A stretch of 64,000 nucleotides of DNA from Acidobacteriaceae bacterium (GTDB lineage Bacteria > Acidobacteriota > Terriglobia > Terriglobales > Acidobacteriaceae), in NCBI GenBank assembly GCA_003134435.1, contig PLBE01000136.1, forward strand, positions 1-64,000. Direction: 5' to 3'. This document shows, piece by piece, positions 46,259-54,555 of the stretch. The notes beneath the pieces are model-generated. The model searched no databases, was not told the DNA's origin, and was given only the letters and a program-made list of their open reading frames with translations. How positions within the stretch are numbered: the first letter of the stretch is position 1; each line of letters begins with the position of its first letter. The translations under genes and the position numbers were made by a program.

Positions 46259-46654
46259 ATGTCTGAGTATGATCCGCCCAAGGCAAAAAAACGTGTAGAC
46301 TACACGGGCCTCAAAATTGGGGCCATTCTGGCGCCCGTGGAACTGGTCTTCATTTACTTGGGCAAGGCAGATATGGGACTGACAGTTTTCATTGTCCTAG
46401 CAGCGATAACGCTTGCCATCAAACTCCGCTGGAATTCGAGGAAGCATGGGTGGTTCTGGGCGATTATCATTTTCCTTTTAGCGCTCCATGTCCCATTGTT
46501 TTTTGTCCCTGTTCGATGGTCGCATGGAAAAGTGCCCACGCTTTTCTATGCGATGCCATTCGCAATCGCGGATTTTGCGATCATCTCGGGGGCTCTGGGG
46601 CTGGGAGAAAAGCTTCTCTCGAAAGATTCTTTTCATGCTGATGGACAGAGATGA
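46259..46654 (+). CDS. membrane protein, candidate immunity factor for tail 1
   Basis: 131 residues, GGGAGGAG ribosome binding site. Four membrane helices (IGAILAPVELVFIYLGK, LTVFIVLAAITLAIKL, GWFWAIIIFLLALHVPLFF, AMPFAIADFAIISGALGLGE). No family recognised. Position directly behind the RHS tail is the usual place of an immunity gene; membrane topology would fit protection against a membrane-acting tail. Function inferred from position only. AT-richer than its surroundings. Confidence 0.65.
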   Translation: MSEYDPPKAKKRVDYTGLKIGAILAPVELVFIYLGKADMGLTVFIVLAAITLAIKLRWNSRKHGWFWAIIIFLLALHVPLFFVPVRWSHGKVPTLFYAMPFAIADFAIISGALGLGEKLLSKDSFHADGQR

Positions 46655-46658
46655 TTAG

Positions 46659-47078
46659 ATTCGGGCGACGTTCGGATGGCTATTTGCCTCGCTGGAACCT
46701 GTTGTAGCCGCAAACAACCGTACGCCGCAAACGCCGCAGCAGACGCCGAAGCAGCAGTGCGTATCTCAGGCCCAGCAAACTTTCAACAACACAATGACCC
46801 AGATCAATAGTCAATCGATCTGGCCGAGCGTGATCTTTGGAGCATCTTTCGGAACGTTGACCGGTGCAGCCTGGGGCTGTGTCAACTCCACCTTCGCCTG
46901 GGCTATGTGTCAAGAAACATGGGGAGGGTCCGCACTGATCCCCGCAATCAACGGCGGGATATCGGGAGGCGGAGCTGGAGCTACTAAATGGTTCTTACAA
47001 CAGGCGGGGGCTATGTCCAACGCTCAGAACGCATTTACACAACAGGTAAACAACGTTTGCAGCAAATTGCCCGGCTAG
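46659..47078 (+). pseudogene. orphan RHS tail 2 without its own start
   Basis: Frame opens just after a TAG at 46656 and runs to TAG 47078. EPVVAANNRTPQTPQQTPKQQCVSQAQQ carries the same in-frame AANN junction (GCCGCAAACAAC, 46707-46718) as tail 1, then a hydrophobic Trp/Ala/Gly-rich tail: IWPSVIFGASFGTLTGAAWGCVN, SALIPAINGGISGGGAGATKWF, ending VNNVCSKLPG. An ATG at 46794 exists but without a good ribosome binding site. Reads as a displaced C-terminal tail that could be swapped onto an rhs gene by recombination at the junction. Confidence 0.7.
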
Positions 47079-47096
47079 GGGGAGGTTTCTCGCAAA

Positions 47097-47627
47097 ATGA
47101 CCATTGCCATGCTCTTGGTTGTCTATCTTGCTTTGGTCGGCCTGGCGACTGTGCGAGCCAGACAGAGTAGCACGAAGGTATTTTATCTGTTGGCATTCGC
47201 GGTCAACGCCGCGGCGACCTGCTGGTTATTTTTATTGTTTAGATTCCTGACATCCGACGAAGACATTGCACGAGGAATCGCTGGATCAGGCAACTCGTGG
47301 CTGCCGTGGGGATGCTTGGCGCTTGCGATCCTGCTAATCCCGGTTTCAATCGTGAGTCTCGCGCGTGGTGAACGCGCAGGCCAGCACGAAATGACACCAG
47401 AGGAGCGAGAGGAAGCGCTGGAACAGGTAAGAAGGCGGGCTCCGGCAAACACCGCAATCCTGATAATCGCCGTCTTTTGGATGGTTTTTATCGGAGAGGG
47501 GACGTTCGGGTACCTTCGATCCCACTTTTGGATGATAGTGCTGGGTATCGGAGCATCAGCGGTGGTTGGATGGATCGCTGTGACGCTAATTAACCATCGA
47601 CGGCTGTCCCACAAGGGCGCTTCGTGA
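47097..47627 (+). CDS. membrane protein, candidate immunity factor for tail 2
   Basis: 176 residues with a strong ribosome binding site (GGGGGAGG), 18 nt after tail 2. Five membrane helices: MLLVVYLALVGLATV, VFYLLAFAVNAAATCWLFLLF, WGCLALAILLIPVSIVSLA, AILIIAVFWMVFIGEG, FWMIVLGIGASAVVGWIAV. Not related by eye to the gene at 46259. Position again matches an immunity gene. No known family. Confidence 0.65.
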   Translation: MTIAMLLVVYLALVGLATVRARQSSTKVFYLLAFAVNAAATCWLFLLFRFLTSDEDIARGIAGSGNSWLPWGCLALAILLIPVSIVSLARGERAGQHEMTPEEREEALEQVRRRAPANTAILIIAVFWMVFIGEGTFGYLRSHFWMIVLGIGASAVVGWIAVTLINHRRLSHKGAS

Positions 47628-47661
47628 CGCGCTTTACCTACGATGCAGTCCGAATCTGTTC

Positions 47662-48036
47662 GCCGCAAACAACGGGCCTCTTTCCTGGCTCCAAAGTGGA
47701 TTGAATTACCTCAAGAATCACCCGGTTTTCATCTCAGTCAACGAGATACTGGCGGCGCAAATTACCTACCAAGCGTCGACGGGTACAATTTGCGCTAACG
47801 TGGGAGCTGGAGCTTCTGTCCCGCCAACAAAGGCGGTTACCGTGGGTGTTCTGAACGGCGGCGATATGGGGAATTGGACGGCTGTACAGAGCAGCTGGGG
47901 CTACTCTTTTGGTGCGAATCTGTTCTTGGGATACCAGGGGTCGTTCAACTCGTCTGGAAAGATCGGTGGGCCAACAGTCTCTGGCGTCGGGCTTTCTGGT
48001 TCGTATACCTACGGCGGCTGCACGACTATCCCCTAG
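47662..48036 (+). pseudogene. orphan RHS tail 3
   Basis: In-frame junction AANNG (GCCGCAAACAACGGG, identical to tail 1 for 16 bases) followed by PLSWLQSGLNYLKNHPVFISVNEILAAQ and a beta-rich Gly/Ser tail (GTICANVGAGASVPPTKAVTVGVLNGGDMGN, SWGYSFGANLFLGYQGSFNSSGKIGGPTVSGVGLSGSYTYGGC). TTG at 47701 could start a shorter product. This tail differs from tails 1 and 2. No immunity-like gene follows; only a GGGAGG site with an ATG at 48069 and an early stop. Confidence 0.65.
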
Positions 48037-48102
48037 GAGAAGAGACGGAGAGCGTTGGGAGGACATCCATGGCGGGTGGGCCACATTTTTAGGAGGGATA
48101 AA

Positions 48103-48439
48103 AGGGGGTGCGCCACTTCTCGCGCTTTTCGAGACGGGGCATGCCGCGACCCTTGTATGCACCAACTACGTCATGGCCAACTGTGGTGCTGCACGTCCAC
48201 AACAACCACAACCGCCAAAACCCAAGCCAACATTGAAGCAGCAGGCCTGCAATGCACTATGGTCGTATGCTAAGCAAGATATGGTCGTCGCCGGCGTCGA
48301 CAGGGGCATAGCTTTTACGATATCAAAGGCCTCATGGGGATTGAATCCATTTGCCGATGGCACGCGACGGTGTTCGGCGCGACTGCTGCAGTCTACCTCA
48401 CGGCAGGGCTTGTTGAAGGTACAACTGCCACAGCTATTG
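48103..48439 (+). pseudogene. orphan RHS tail 4, frame-broken
   Basis: Starts in one frame with ANCGAARPQQPQPPKPKPTLKQQACNALW, whose Pro/Gln linker followed by QQ.C matches tails 1 and 2, then continues YAKQDMVVAGVDRGIAFT. The sensible continuation (MGIESICRWHATVFGATAAVYLTAGLVEGTTATAIGCKP, to the TAG ending at 48454) lies in another frame, so a frameshift is likely near 48310-48330. Lacks the AANN junction. A decayed cassette. Confidence 0.45.
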
Positions 48440-48491
48440 GTTGTAAGCCGTAGGAAAACTCGGCGGGTCAACTGTACGGGAGGGAATTTCC

Positions 48492-48671
48492 ATGCAGAGT
48501 GATGTGTTTCCGTATAGGGCGAACAGAGTGGTATTCGTCCTGGCAAACTTGGCGTTCGTTGCTTCATGGCTATCCCTTTGTGTCCATTTGATCAGGCGCT
48601 GCTTTAACGATGAAATGGGGCGCCCAAGCGAAGCTTGGACGGGGAGCCCTTGTGAGTTCGGTAACCGGTAA
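48492..48671 (+). CDS. small membrane protein behind tail 4
   Basis: 59 residues, ribosome binding site GGGAGGG. One membrane helix (VVFVLANLAFVASWLSLCVHL) and a short polar tail. Too short for many gene callers. Placed like the candidate immunity genes of tails 1 and 2, but may be the truncated start of such a gene. Confidence 0.5.
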   Translation: MQSDVFPYRANRVVFVLANLAFVASWLSLCVHLIRRCFNDEMGRPSEAWTGSPCEFGNR

Positions 48672-48689
48672 GGTGGGCCGCCCGGTTCC

Positions 48690-50735
48690 TCATTCCTGGG
48701 AGCTTGGGCCCAGGCGCTGGGCGGCAACTTTTTCCCTTGCGGCCTCGGCCTTCCGGCCGAGCTGGCGATAGGCATCCGACAAGATTATGTGCGGCTGGGG
48801 CGCCTTGGGTACGAGCGCCGCCGCGTGCTCCAGCTTATCCAGCGCGGCTTCGGGATGTTTTGATGCTACCAGGATTCGGCCTTCGAGCAGCAGGGCAGCG
48901 TAATGGTTGGGCATGACTTCCAAGACTTTTTCGCATTCCGTAACTGCCTCCCGGGCGCGGTCGGTCTGGACATAGGCGGTTGCCAGCATGAGGTGCGCTT
49001 GATCCGAACGCGGAGCTTTCTCCACGACGATTTCCAACTCGGGAACCGCCGCCGTCACGTCTCCATTCGCAAGCAAGGCCACGGCCAATTGAAAATGGGC
49101 ATCCGAAGAATCCGGGTTTAGCTGGACGAGTTTGCGCAGAACGGGCAGCGCTTTCCCGTACGCTTTCAGCGACAGGTAGCTTCTGCCAAGCTGCGTGTAA
49201 GGAAGCGGCGCTTCCGGATCCTTCTCAAGCAGTTGTTGCAGCAAAGGGATTGCTTCACGATAGTGCTCTTCCTCCACCAGAAAGTTGGCCCGATTCGACA
49301 GGTTGGCAATCTCGATTTTGTCTTTCGGATCCGGGCCTGTATCCTGCGCATCGAGGTTGGAGCCGCGGGCATCTGTGGCCACGTAGCCTAATGCCGCCAG
49401 TTTTTGCTGCGCCTCGGGATCAACGGCCGACTTAGGCGCTTCTTTGTCGCTCCTCGTCCTCTGGCGGAACGCGGACAATTCCCCGGCCAACGTGGTCGCG
49501 ACGGCCGTCGAGGCGGACGAGAGGTCATGCTTGGAGTTCGGGTCCGCGGTTTGGTCGTAGAGTTCCGGCCGCTGGGCTCCAATGTAGAGGTATTTACCGG
49601 TGCGGAGGGCGCGCAGCGAACTCCAATGATAAGCGCGGTGCGGATAGTCGGTCTCGGAATAGGCTGGCCGGTCGGGGGCTGCGAACGCAGTCGTCTCCAG
49701 CGCCGCCGGCTTCCTGAGACCTAAAAGCGACTCCCCTTGCACTTCCGGTGGAACGCCGATTCCGGCCGCCTCCAGAATGGTTGGCAGCACGTCGACCAGA
49801 CCCACGCGAGTGTCAATTCGCTTTCCCGCCCATGACTTTTCAGATAGTGACTTTGCAGAGTATGACTTGTCAGATAATGATCTTTCCGACGATCGTTTTT
49901 CTGTCGAATCCTCCGCCGGCAGCTTGATCAACAGCGGCACGTGGATAGTTTCGTCGTAGAGAAACACTCCGTGAGTGTCTTCTCCATGCTCTCCGAGCGC
50001 TTCGCCATGATCGGCCATGACTGCGATGATGGCGCCATCGTAGAGCCCTCGAGCCCGCAACTGGGTCAGAAACTTTCCGACTGCCGAATCCGCGTAGGCA
50101 ATCTCTCCATCGTAGGGCGCGGCAGGATATCTGGTTTTGTAAGGCTCCGGCGGATCGTACGGATGATGGGCATCGTATAAATGCACCCACATGAAAAACG
50201 GGCCTTTCGGATGCTGGTTCAGCCAGGTCAGGGCATGTGCGACCACTTCGCCGCCGCGGCGCTCCGTCGTGTGGTATCGATCTTCTCCCGGACCGCGCTG
50301 GCGAAAACCCGCGTCGTAGAGATCAAATCCGCGGTCGAACCCGGGAGCAAACTGTGAACTGGGGTCGAGCACCATCGCGCCCACAAAGGCCGCGGTGACA
50401 TACCCGTGCGCTCGCAGGATGGCTGGAGCATAGGGCAGATCCGGCGCCAGCGGCACTTGAAAATCGCTTACGTGATGAAACTGCGGGTAGGTTCCGGTGA
50501 GAATGGTGGCATGGGACGGGGCGGTCAGCGGAACTTGCGAATAAGCGCGAGTGAAGATCGCGGACTGGCGCGCCAGTGTGTCGAGATTCGGCGTCAAGCC
50601 TCGTTTCGAGCCGAGGAATCCCATACGATCGGCTCGAACCGTATCGAGGGTGATCAAAATGATATTGGGCGGCGAGGCCGCCAGCGCGCCGGCCGCCAAA
50701 CACACCAGGCAGAGCAACTGACGAATTGCAGACAT
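48690..50735 (-). CDS. sulfatase-fold (alkaline phosphatase superfamily) protein with TPR tail, copy 1
   Basis: 681 residues, signal peptide (LLCLVCLAAGALAA). Sulfatase-like domain starts PPNIILITLDTVRADRMGFLG with the first metal-binding Asp; the catalytic segment is LTAPSHATILTGTYPQFH, in which the formylglycine Cys of true sulfatases (CxPSR) is Thr, so a different nucleophile must act. Further: VHLYDAHHPYDPPEPYKT, ADHGEALGEHGEDTHG and LRALRTGKYLYIGAQ. An insertion at about 49834-49908 codes RSLSD, KSYSA, KSLSE, KSWAG pentads. C-terminal TPR repeats (IPLLQQLLEKDPEAPLPYTQLGRSYL and others). Exported; substrate unknown. Confidence 0.88.
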   Translation of the reverse strand: MSAIRQLLCLVCLAAGALAASPPNIILITLDTVRADRMGFLGSKRGLTPNLDTLARQSAIFTRAYSQVPLTAPSHATILTGTYPQFHHVSDFQVPLAPDLPYAPAILRAHGYVTAAFVGAMVLDPSSQFAPGFDRGFDLYDAGFRQRGPGEDRYHTTERRGGEVVAHALTWLNQHPKGPFFMWVHLYDAHHPYDPPEPYKTRYPAAPYDGEIAYADSAVGKFLTQLRARGLYDGAIIAVMADHGEALGEHGEDTHGVFLYDETIHVPLLIKLPAEDSTEKRSSERSLSDKSYSAKSLSEKSWAGKRIDTRVGLVDVLPTILEAAGIGVPPEVQGESLLGLRKPAALETTAFAAPDRPAYSETDYPHRAYHWSSLRALRTGKYLYIGAQRPELYDQTADPNSKHDLSSASTAVATTLAGELSAFRQRTRSDKEAPKSAVDPEAQQKLAALGYVATDARGSNLDAQDTGPDPKDKIEIANLSNRANFLVEEEHYREAIPLLQQLLEKDPEAPLPYTQLGRSYLSLKAYGKALPVLRKLVQLNPDSSDAHFQLAVALLANGDVTAAVPELEIVVEKAPRSDQAHLMLATAYVQTDRAREAVTECEKVLEVMPNHYAALLLEGRILVASKHPEAALDKLEHAAALVPKAPQPHIILSDAYRQLGRKAEAAREKVAAQRLGPSSQE
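49834..49908. repeat. 15-bp degenerate tandem repeat in the copy 1 sulfatase gene
   Basis: GACTTTTCAGATAGT, GACTTTGCAGAGTAT, GACTTGTCAGATAAT, GATCTTTCCGACGAT and a fifth weaker unit; on the coding strand pentapeptides of the K-S-x-S-E/D type. Confidence 0.8.
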
Positions 50736-50753
50736 CGTGGCAAGTTTCAGGTG

Positions 50754-52856
50754 TCACTTCCCTCCCAGTCGTTGTGCCTCGAATTGCTCCCGCGCGGCAT
50801 CGTCAAATCTCCCCATCTTCAAATACGCCTGGCTCAGCAGGAGGTGCGGCTCCGCCTCTTTCGGTTGCAGCGCCGTCGCTTTCTTGAGTTTCGGTAGCGC
50901 GGCTGTCGCGTCGCCCGAAAGCAGGAGAGTTCGCCCGAGAAGCAGGTTGGCTACATAATCGTCGGGGGCAACTTCGAGAACCTGGTCGTACTGTTTGATG
51001 GCTTCCGGAACCCGGGCGGTCCGGGTATAGGCGTTGGCCAGCATCAGGCGGGCGCGCTCCCATCGCGGTATCTTGGCAACGGCCAACTCGAGCTCGGGTA
51101 CGGCCGCCGCGAAATCCTGGCTCGCCACCAGCGCTCCGCCCAGCTCATAATGTGCGTCTGCCGACTCGGGATCCAATTGCGCGTACTTGCGCATCACCGG
51201 AACCGCTTGGGTATAGTCGTTCATCAACATGAAGCACTGGCCCAATTTCATGTACAGAGGGGCCATGCCAGGTTCTTTCTCGGTCAGTTGCCGCAGGACC
51301 GGGACAGCTTGATCACAGTGTCCTTCTTCGCGAAGCATATTGGCGCGATGCAGCAGGTTGCCCACCTCGATCTTATCCTTGGGATCCGCGCCCAGATCGT
51401 CTTTCCCGGGTCCCGCGGCATTGGGATCGGTGGCGACATAGCCGAGCGCCGCCAATTTCTGCCGCGCTTCTGGACTAAACGATGCCTTGGGAGTTTCCCG
51501 GCTGCTGCTCGTCTGCTGGCGGAACGCATCGAGCCGCCCAGCCAGCGTGCTGGTTACGGCTGTGGAGGTGATAGACAGGTCATGCTCGGCTTTCGGGTCA
51601 GCCGACTGATCATAAAGTTCCTGCCGCGGAGCCTTAATGTATAGGTACTTTCCCGTGCGCAGGGCGCGCAGCGGACTCCATCCGTAAGCATCATGACCAT
51701 AATCGGTCTCCGCGTAGGCTTGGCGATCAGGCGCGGCCGTCCGGCTCTCCACTTGAGCCTTGTCTTCCGCGGACTCTGGCTTCGGCTCCATTAAGGCCAG
51801 CAGCGATTCGCCCTGCACCTCCTGCGGAACCGCAATCCCCGCCGCCTGCAGAATTGTCGGCAGCACATCCACCAGTCCAACCCGCGCGTCCACTCGCCTT
51901 CCTGCCGCAAGCGCTTGCGCACGGTCTCTTTCTGACAAGTGCATTCCCGCCGAGGCCGCTCCGGGCAACTTGATCACCAGCGGCACGTGGATGGTCTCGT
52001 CATAGAGAAAAAACCCGTGCGTCTCTTCTCCATGATCCCCCAGCGACTCACCGTGATCCGCCATCAGCGCAATGACCGCGCCATTGTAGAGGCCGCGTCG
52101 CCGCAACCCGCTCAAGAGCTTTCCCAATGCCGAATCCGCATAAGCAATCTCCCCGTCGTAGGGCGCGGACGCGTACTTCGTCTTGTAGGGCTCGGGAGGG
52201 TCGTAGGGATCGTGCGCATCGTAGAGATGCACCCACATGAAGAATGGGCCACGCGGATGCTTCGTCTCGGCTTGGTTCAATCGCGTCTGGTTTAACCCAG
52301 TCTGCCGCGATGCAGTCTGGTTCAACCCCACTTTGTTCAACCAGGCCAGAGCATGCGCCACTACTTCTCCGCCCCGGCGCTCAAAAGAGTGGTAGCGGTC
52401 CGCTCCCGGGGACGACTGGGCAAAGCCCGCGTCGTAAGTGTCGAATCCGCGTCCAAAACCGGGAACCAGCACTTCGGGGTCTAGGGCCAGCGCACCGACA
52501 AACGCCGCCGTGCGATATCCCTGGGCCTTCAGGATCGCAGGCGCAAAAGGAAGACTCTCCGCCAGCGGCACGCCAAAGTCGTTAACCTGGTGGAACTGCG
52601 GATAGGTGCCGGTAAGAATCGTCGCGTGCGACGGCGCCGTCAGCGGCGCCTGAGAATAAGCTCGAGTAAACACGACGGAAGCGCGGGCCAGCGCGTCGAG
52701 ATTCGGCGTCAGCCCGCGCTTTGATCCCAGAAACCCCATACGGTCGGCGCGCGTCGTGTCTATTGTGATCAGAATAATGTTCGGAGGCGGAGCCGTCCCC
52801 GCCAGCGCGCTCGCCGCCAGGCACAGTACGCAGGCCCATTGCCGAATCACCGACAT
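50754..52856 (-). CDS. sulfatase-fold protein with TPR tail, copy 2
   Basis: 700 residues, signal peptide (VLCLAASALAG). Tandem paralogue of the gene at 48690: NIILITIDTTRADRMGFLG, LTAPSHATILTGTYPQFH (again Thr for the formylglycine Cys), MADHGESLGDHGEETHG, LRALRTGKYLYIKAP and C-terminal TPRs. Where copy 1 has LNQHPKGPFFM, copy 2 has an insertion of about 25 residues made of GLNQT-like units (LNKVGLNQTASRQTGLNQTRLNQ) at 52268-52345. The pentad insertion of copy 1 is missing here. The 18-nt gap suggests the pair is cotranscribed, copy 2 first. Confidence 0.88.
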   Translation of the reverse strand: MSVIRQWACVLCLAASALAGTAPPPNIILITIDTTRADRMGFLGSKRGLTPNLDALARASVVFTRAYSQAPLTAPSHATILTGTYPQFHQVNDFGVPLAESLPFAPAILKAQGYRTAAFVGALALDPEVLVPGFGRGFDTYDAGFAQSSPGADRYHSFERRGGEVVAHALAWLNKVGLNQTASRQTGLNQTRLNQAETKHPRGPFFMWVHLYDAHDPYDPPEPYKTKYASAPYDGEIAYADSALGKLLSGLRRRGLYNGAVIALMADHGESLGDHGEETHGFFLYDETIHVPLVIKLPGAASAGMHLSERDRAQALAAGRRVDARVGLVDVLPTILQAAGIAVPQEVQGESLLALMEPKPESAEDKAQVESRTAAPDRQAYAETDYGHDAYGWSPLRALRTGKYLYIKAPRQELYDQSADPKAEHDLSITSTAVTSTLAGRLDAFRQQTSSSRETPKASFSPEARQKLAALGYVATDPNAAGPGKDDLGADPKDKIEVGNLLHRANMLREEGHCDQAVPVLRQLTEKEPGMAPLYMKLGQCFMLMNDYTQAVPVMRKYAQLDPESADAHYELGGALVASQDFAAAVPELELAVAKIPRWERARLMLANAYTRTARVPEAIKQYDQVLEVAPDDYVANLLLGRTLLLSGDATAALPKLKKATALQPKEAEPHLLLSQAYLKMGRFDDAAREQFEAQRLGGK
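52268..52345. repeat. short repeat insertion in the copy 2 sulfatase gene (GLNQT units)
   Basis: Three related units with GGTT.AACC.AGAC on the coding strand produce GLNQT, GLNQT and RLNQA. Absent from copy 1. Confidence 0.7.
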
Positions 52857-52958
52857 GGGCAGAGTTTATCACTGGCATGAAGTGAGGCAGTATCGAGTCT
52901 CAAGAAACTCGTCCTGATCTTCTCCTGCGATCTGACGCCTGAACCCCGGAACAGTCTG

Positions 52959-53663
52959 TCATTTGGCTGCAGGAGTCGCCTTCGCGGGCGCCTTCTTAGG
53001 GTGCTCTGGCAGGGCTTCGCAGGACTTCGGATGGATAAAAAGGGTCGGATCCTGGGGACCCAAGACCACATTCTTATATCGAATCGTCGCGCCGTGCCCG
53101 TCGGGCCGCAAAAATTCGACCTTGATCGGAAATCCCTGCAGATCCTCCGCCTCCCAAAGTCGCATTTTTACTGTGGAGGGCACCGGCTTCGCGGAAGATA
53201 TCGTAACCTCCTCAATCTGGCAGGAATGCCCGTTCAGCGTCTCCTTTCCGGTGGCGGTACGCTCCACCGTGGAGCCGGGCTTGAGCGCGGAAAAGGGAGA
53301 CGCGCGAATGAACGGGTGGGAGTCGTGCACGCAGGGCGCAGTCGAGAGGCCGAACGTCTCGCGCGTGCTCAAGTCGGTGATGAAGTAGCCGTGTCCCTCC
53401 GGGCCTTCCATCCTCATCAGCTTACCGGAACGGTAAATGTGCCCTTCTGCAGTGCCTTCGCCCGGCTCCATGATGCTTCCCACCATCACGGCGGAAAATT
53501 CCGTGAACGCATCCAGCGGGAACTGGGGTTTAGCGGCCGATGCCGCGGCCTGTCCGGTCGCGTCCCTTTCCTTTTCTTTCTGTGCAACTTCGGGCGGTGC
53601 CTGAGCCTGCAACGACGCTACGACACAAACCGCCAATAGGATCGCGCTGATCAACCGAAGCAT
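52959..53663 (-). CDS. secreted protein of unknown function (DUF4412-like)
   Basis: 234 residues from ATG 53663 with GGAGGG upstream. Signal peptide (LISAILLAVCVVASLQA), then a beta-rich domain: EFSAVMVGSIMEPGEGTAEGHIYRSGKLMRMEGPEGHGYFITDLSTRETFGLST, RTATGKETLNGHSCQIEEVTISSA, MRLWEAEDLQGFPIKVEF, and a Pro/Lys/Ala-rich end. The layout (metal-free lipoprotein-carrier-like sheet with 'GK.MRME') resembles DUF4412-type periplasmic proteins. Exact role unknown. Confidence 0.75.
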   Translation of the reverse strand: MLRLISAILLAVCVVASLQAQAPPEVAQKEKERDATGQAAASAAKPQFPLDAFTEFSAVMVGSIMEPGEGTAEGHIYRSGKLMRMEGPEGHGYFITDLSTRETFGLSTAPCVHDSHPFIRASPFSALKPGSTVERTATGKETLNGHSCQIEEVTISSAKPVPSTVKMRLWEAEDLQGFPIKVEFLRPDGHGATIRYKNVVLGPQDPTLFIHPKSCEALPEHPKKAPAKATPAAK

Positions 53664-53712
53664 CCTTAATCCCTCCGAGGCAAATAAAGTCGACATGCCT
53701 TCAACACTACAG

Positions 53713-53745
53713 AAAAAAAGCCACGCCGTAAATCGACGTGGCTTT
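53713..53745 (-). terminator. intrinsic terminator of the gene at 53765
   Basis: Minus strand AAGCCACG...CGTGGCTT stem followed by TTTTT, 20 nt past the stop. Confidence 0.88.
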
Positions 53746-53764
53746 CACGAAACGAGAGCCGAAC

Positions 53765-54280
53765 CTACTTCTTGTTGATGACTGCCTGATTATGCGCAGC
53801 GCCGAACGAGGTCGTCGTCCCGCCATGGACCTTGTCGCCCAGGGTGGTGGTGAGGTACCCGTAGTTGCCGAGGTAGTCGCTGCCGCCGCCGAAGGTGAAG
53901 TAGAAGGACCATCCCCACTTCGGGTGATTGCCCGACGCGGCCTTCAACTTAGTCACCCAATCAATTTGCTCGCCGCTGACGCCGATGTATTGCGCGTCGA
54001 ACGTGCTGTCGGCGAGGGCATACACCGTGCCTACTACCGGTTGCTGGGTGCTATAGGGAATCGAGGTCTTGAGTCCGACCATTACTGCGTCGAGCGGAAG
54101 ACCGCAGCTCTTGAGAACGTGAGCCCCCGCAGCATATGGCGCACTTACGAGAAGGGATTCGTAATCGCAATATTGCGTGGATCCGTCATAACTCAGAAAT
54201 CCGAAGCTATAGCTCTGCCCGAAAGCAGCGCTGCAGCCGAGCACGAGAAGCGTGATTACCGCCAAGCTTTTCAGTTTCAA
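53765..54280 (-). CDS. small secreted protein of unknown function
   Basis: 171 residues from TTG 54280, preceded by GGAGG (8 nt before). Signal peptide LAVITLLVLGCSAAFGQ, then SYSFGFLSYDGSTQYCDYESLLVSAPYAAGAHVLKSCGLPLDAVMVGLK, with three Cys, and a Gly/Tyr-rich end (WGWSFYFTFGGGSDYLGNYGYLTTTLGDKVHGG). Not recognised. Own terminator, so monocistronic. The longer frame to 54316 lacks a ribosome binding site. Confidence 0.75.
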   Translation of the reverse strand: MKLKSLAVITLLVLGCSAAFGQSYSFGFLSYDGSTQYCDYESLLVSAPYAAGAHVLKSCGLPLDAVMVGLKTSIPYSTQQPVVGTVYALADSTFDAQYIGVSGEQIDWVTKLKAASGNHPKWGWSFYFTFGGGSDYLGNYGYLTTTLGDKVHGGTTTSFGAAHNQAVINKK

Positions 54281-54555
54281 GGTGTTTCCTCCTGGAAGTT
54301 TTGTTCGCGAACCCAAAAGTTAAGCAACCCAGCTAAGTGACGCTTGGCTGAGCGAGCGTAACAACATGTACTGCCGGAGAAGCTTAGCGCATTTTCAACC
54401 TAAGTCAAGCCAATTAAACCGATCCTGCCAAAAAAGTAAACCGATGCGGCGGAGGCAACCAGGAAAGCAATAGACGAGATAAAAACTTTGCGCACTTGCC
54501 GCAAAATATAGCGCTGACCAGGCAGCCCGACTCCGCCCGCAAGCGGTTCAGCGGG

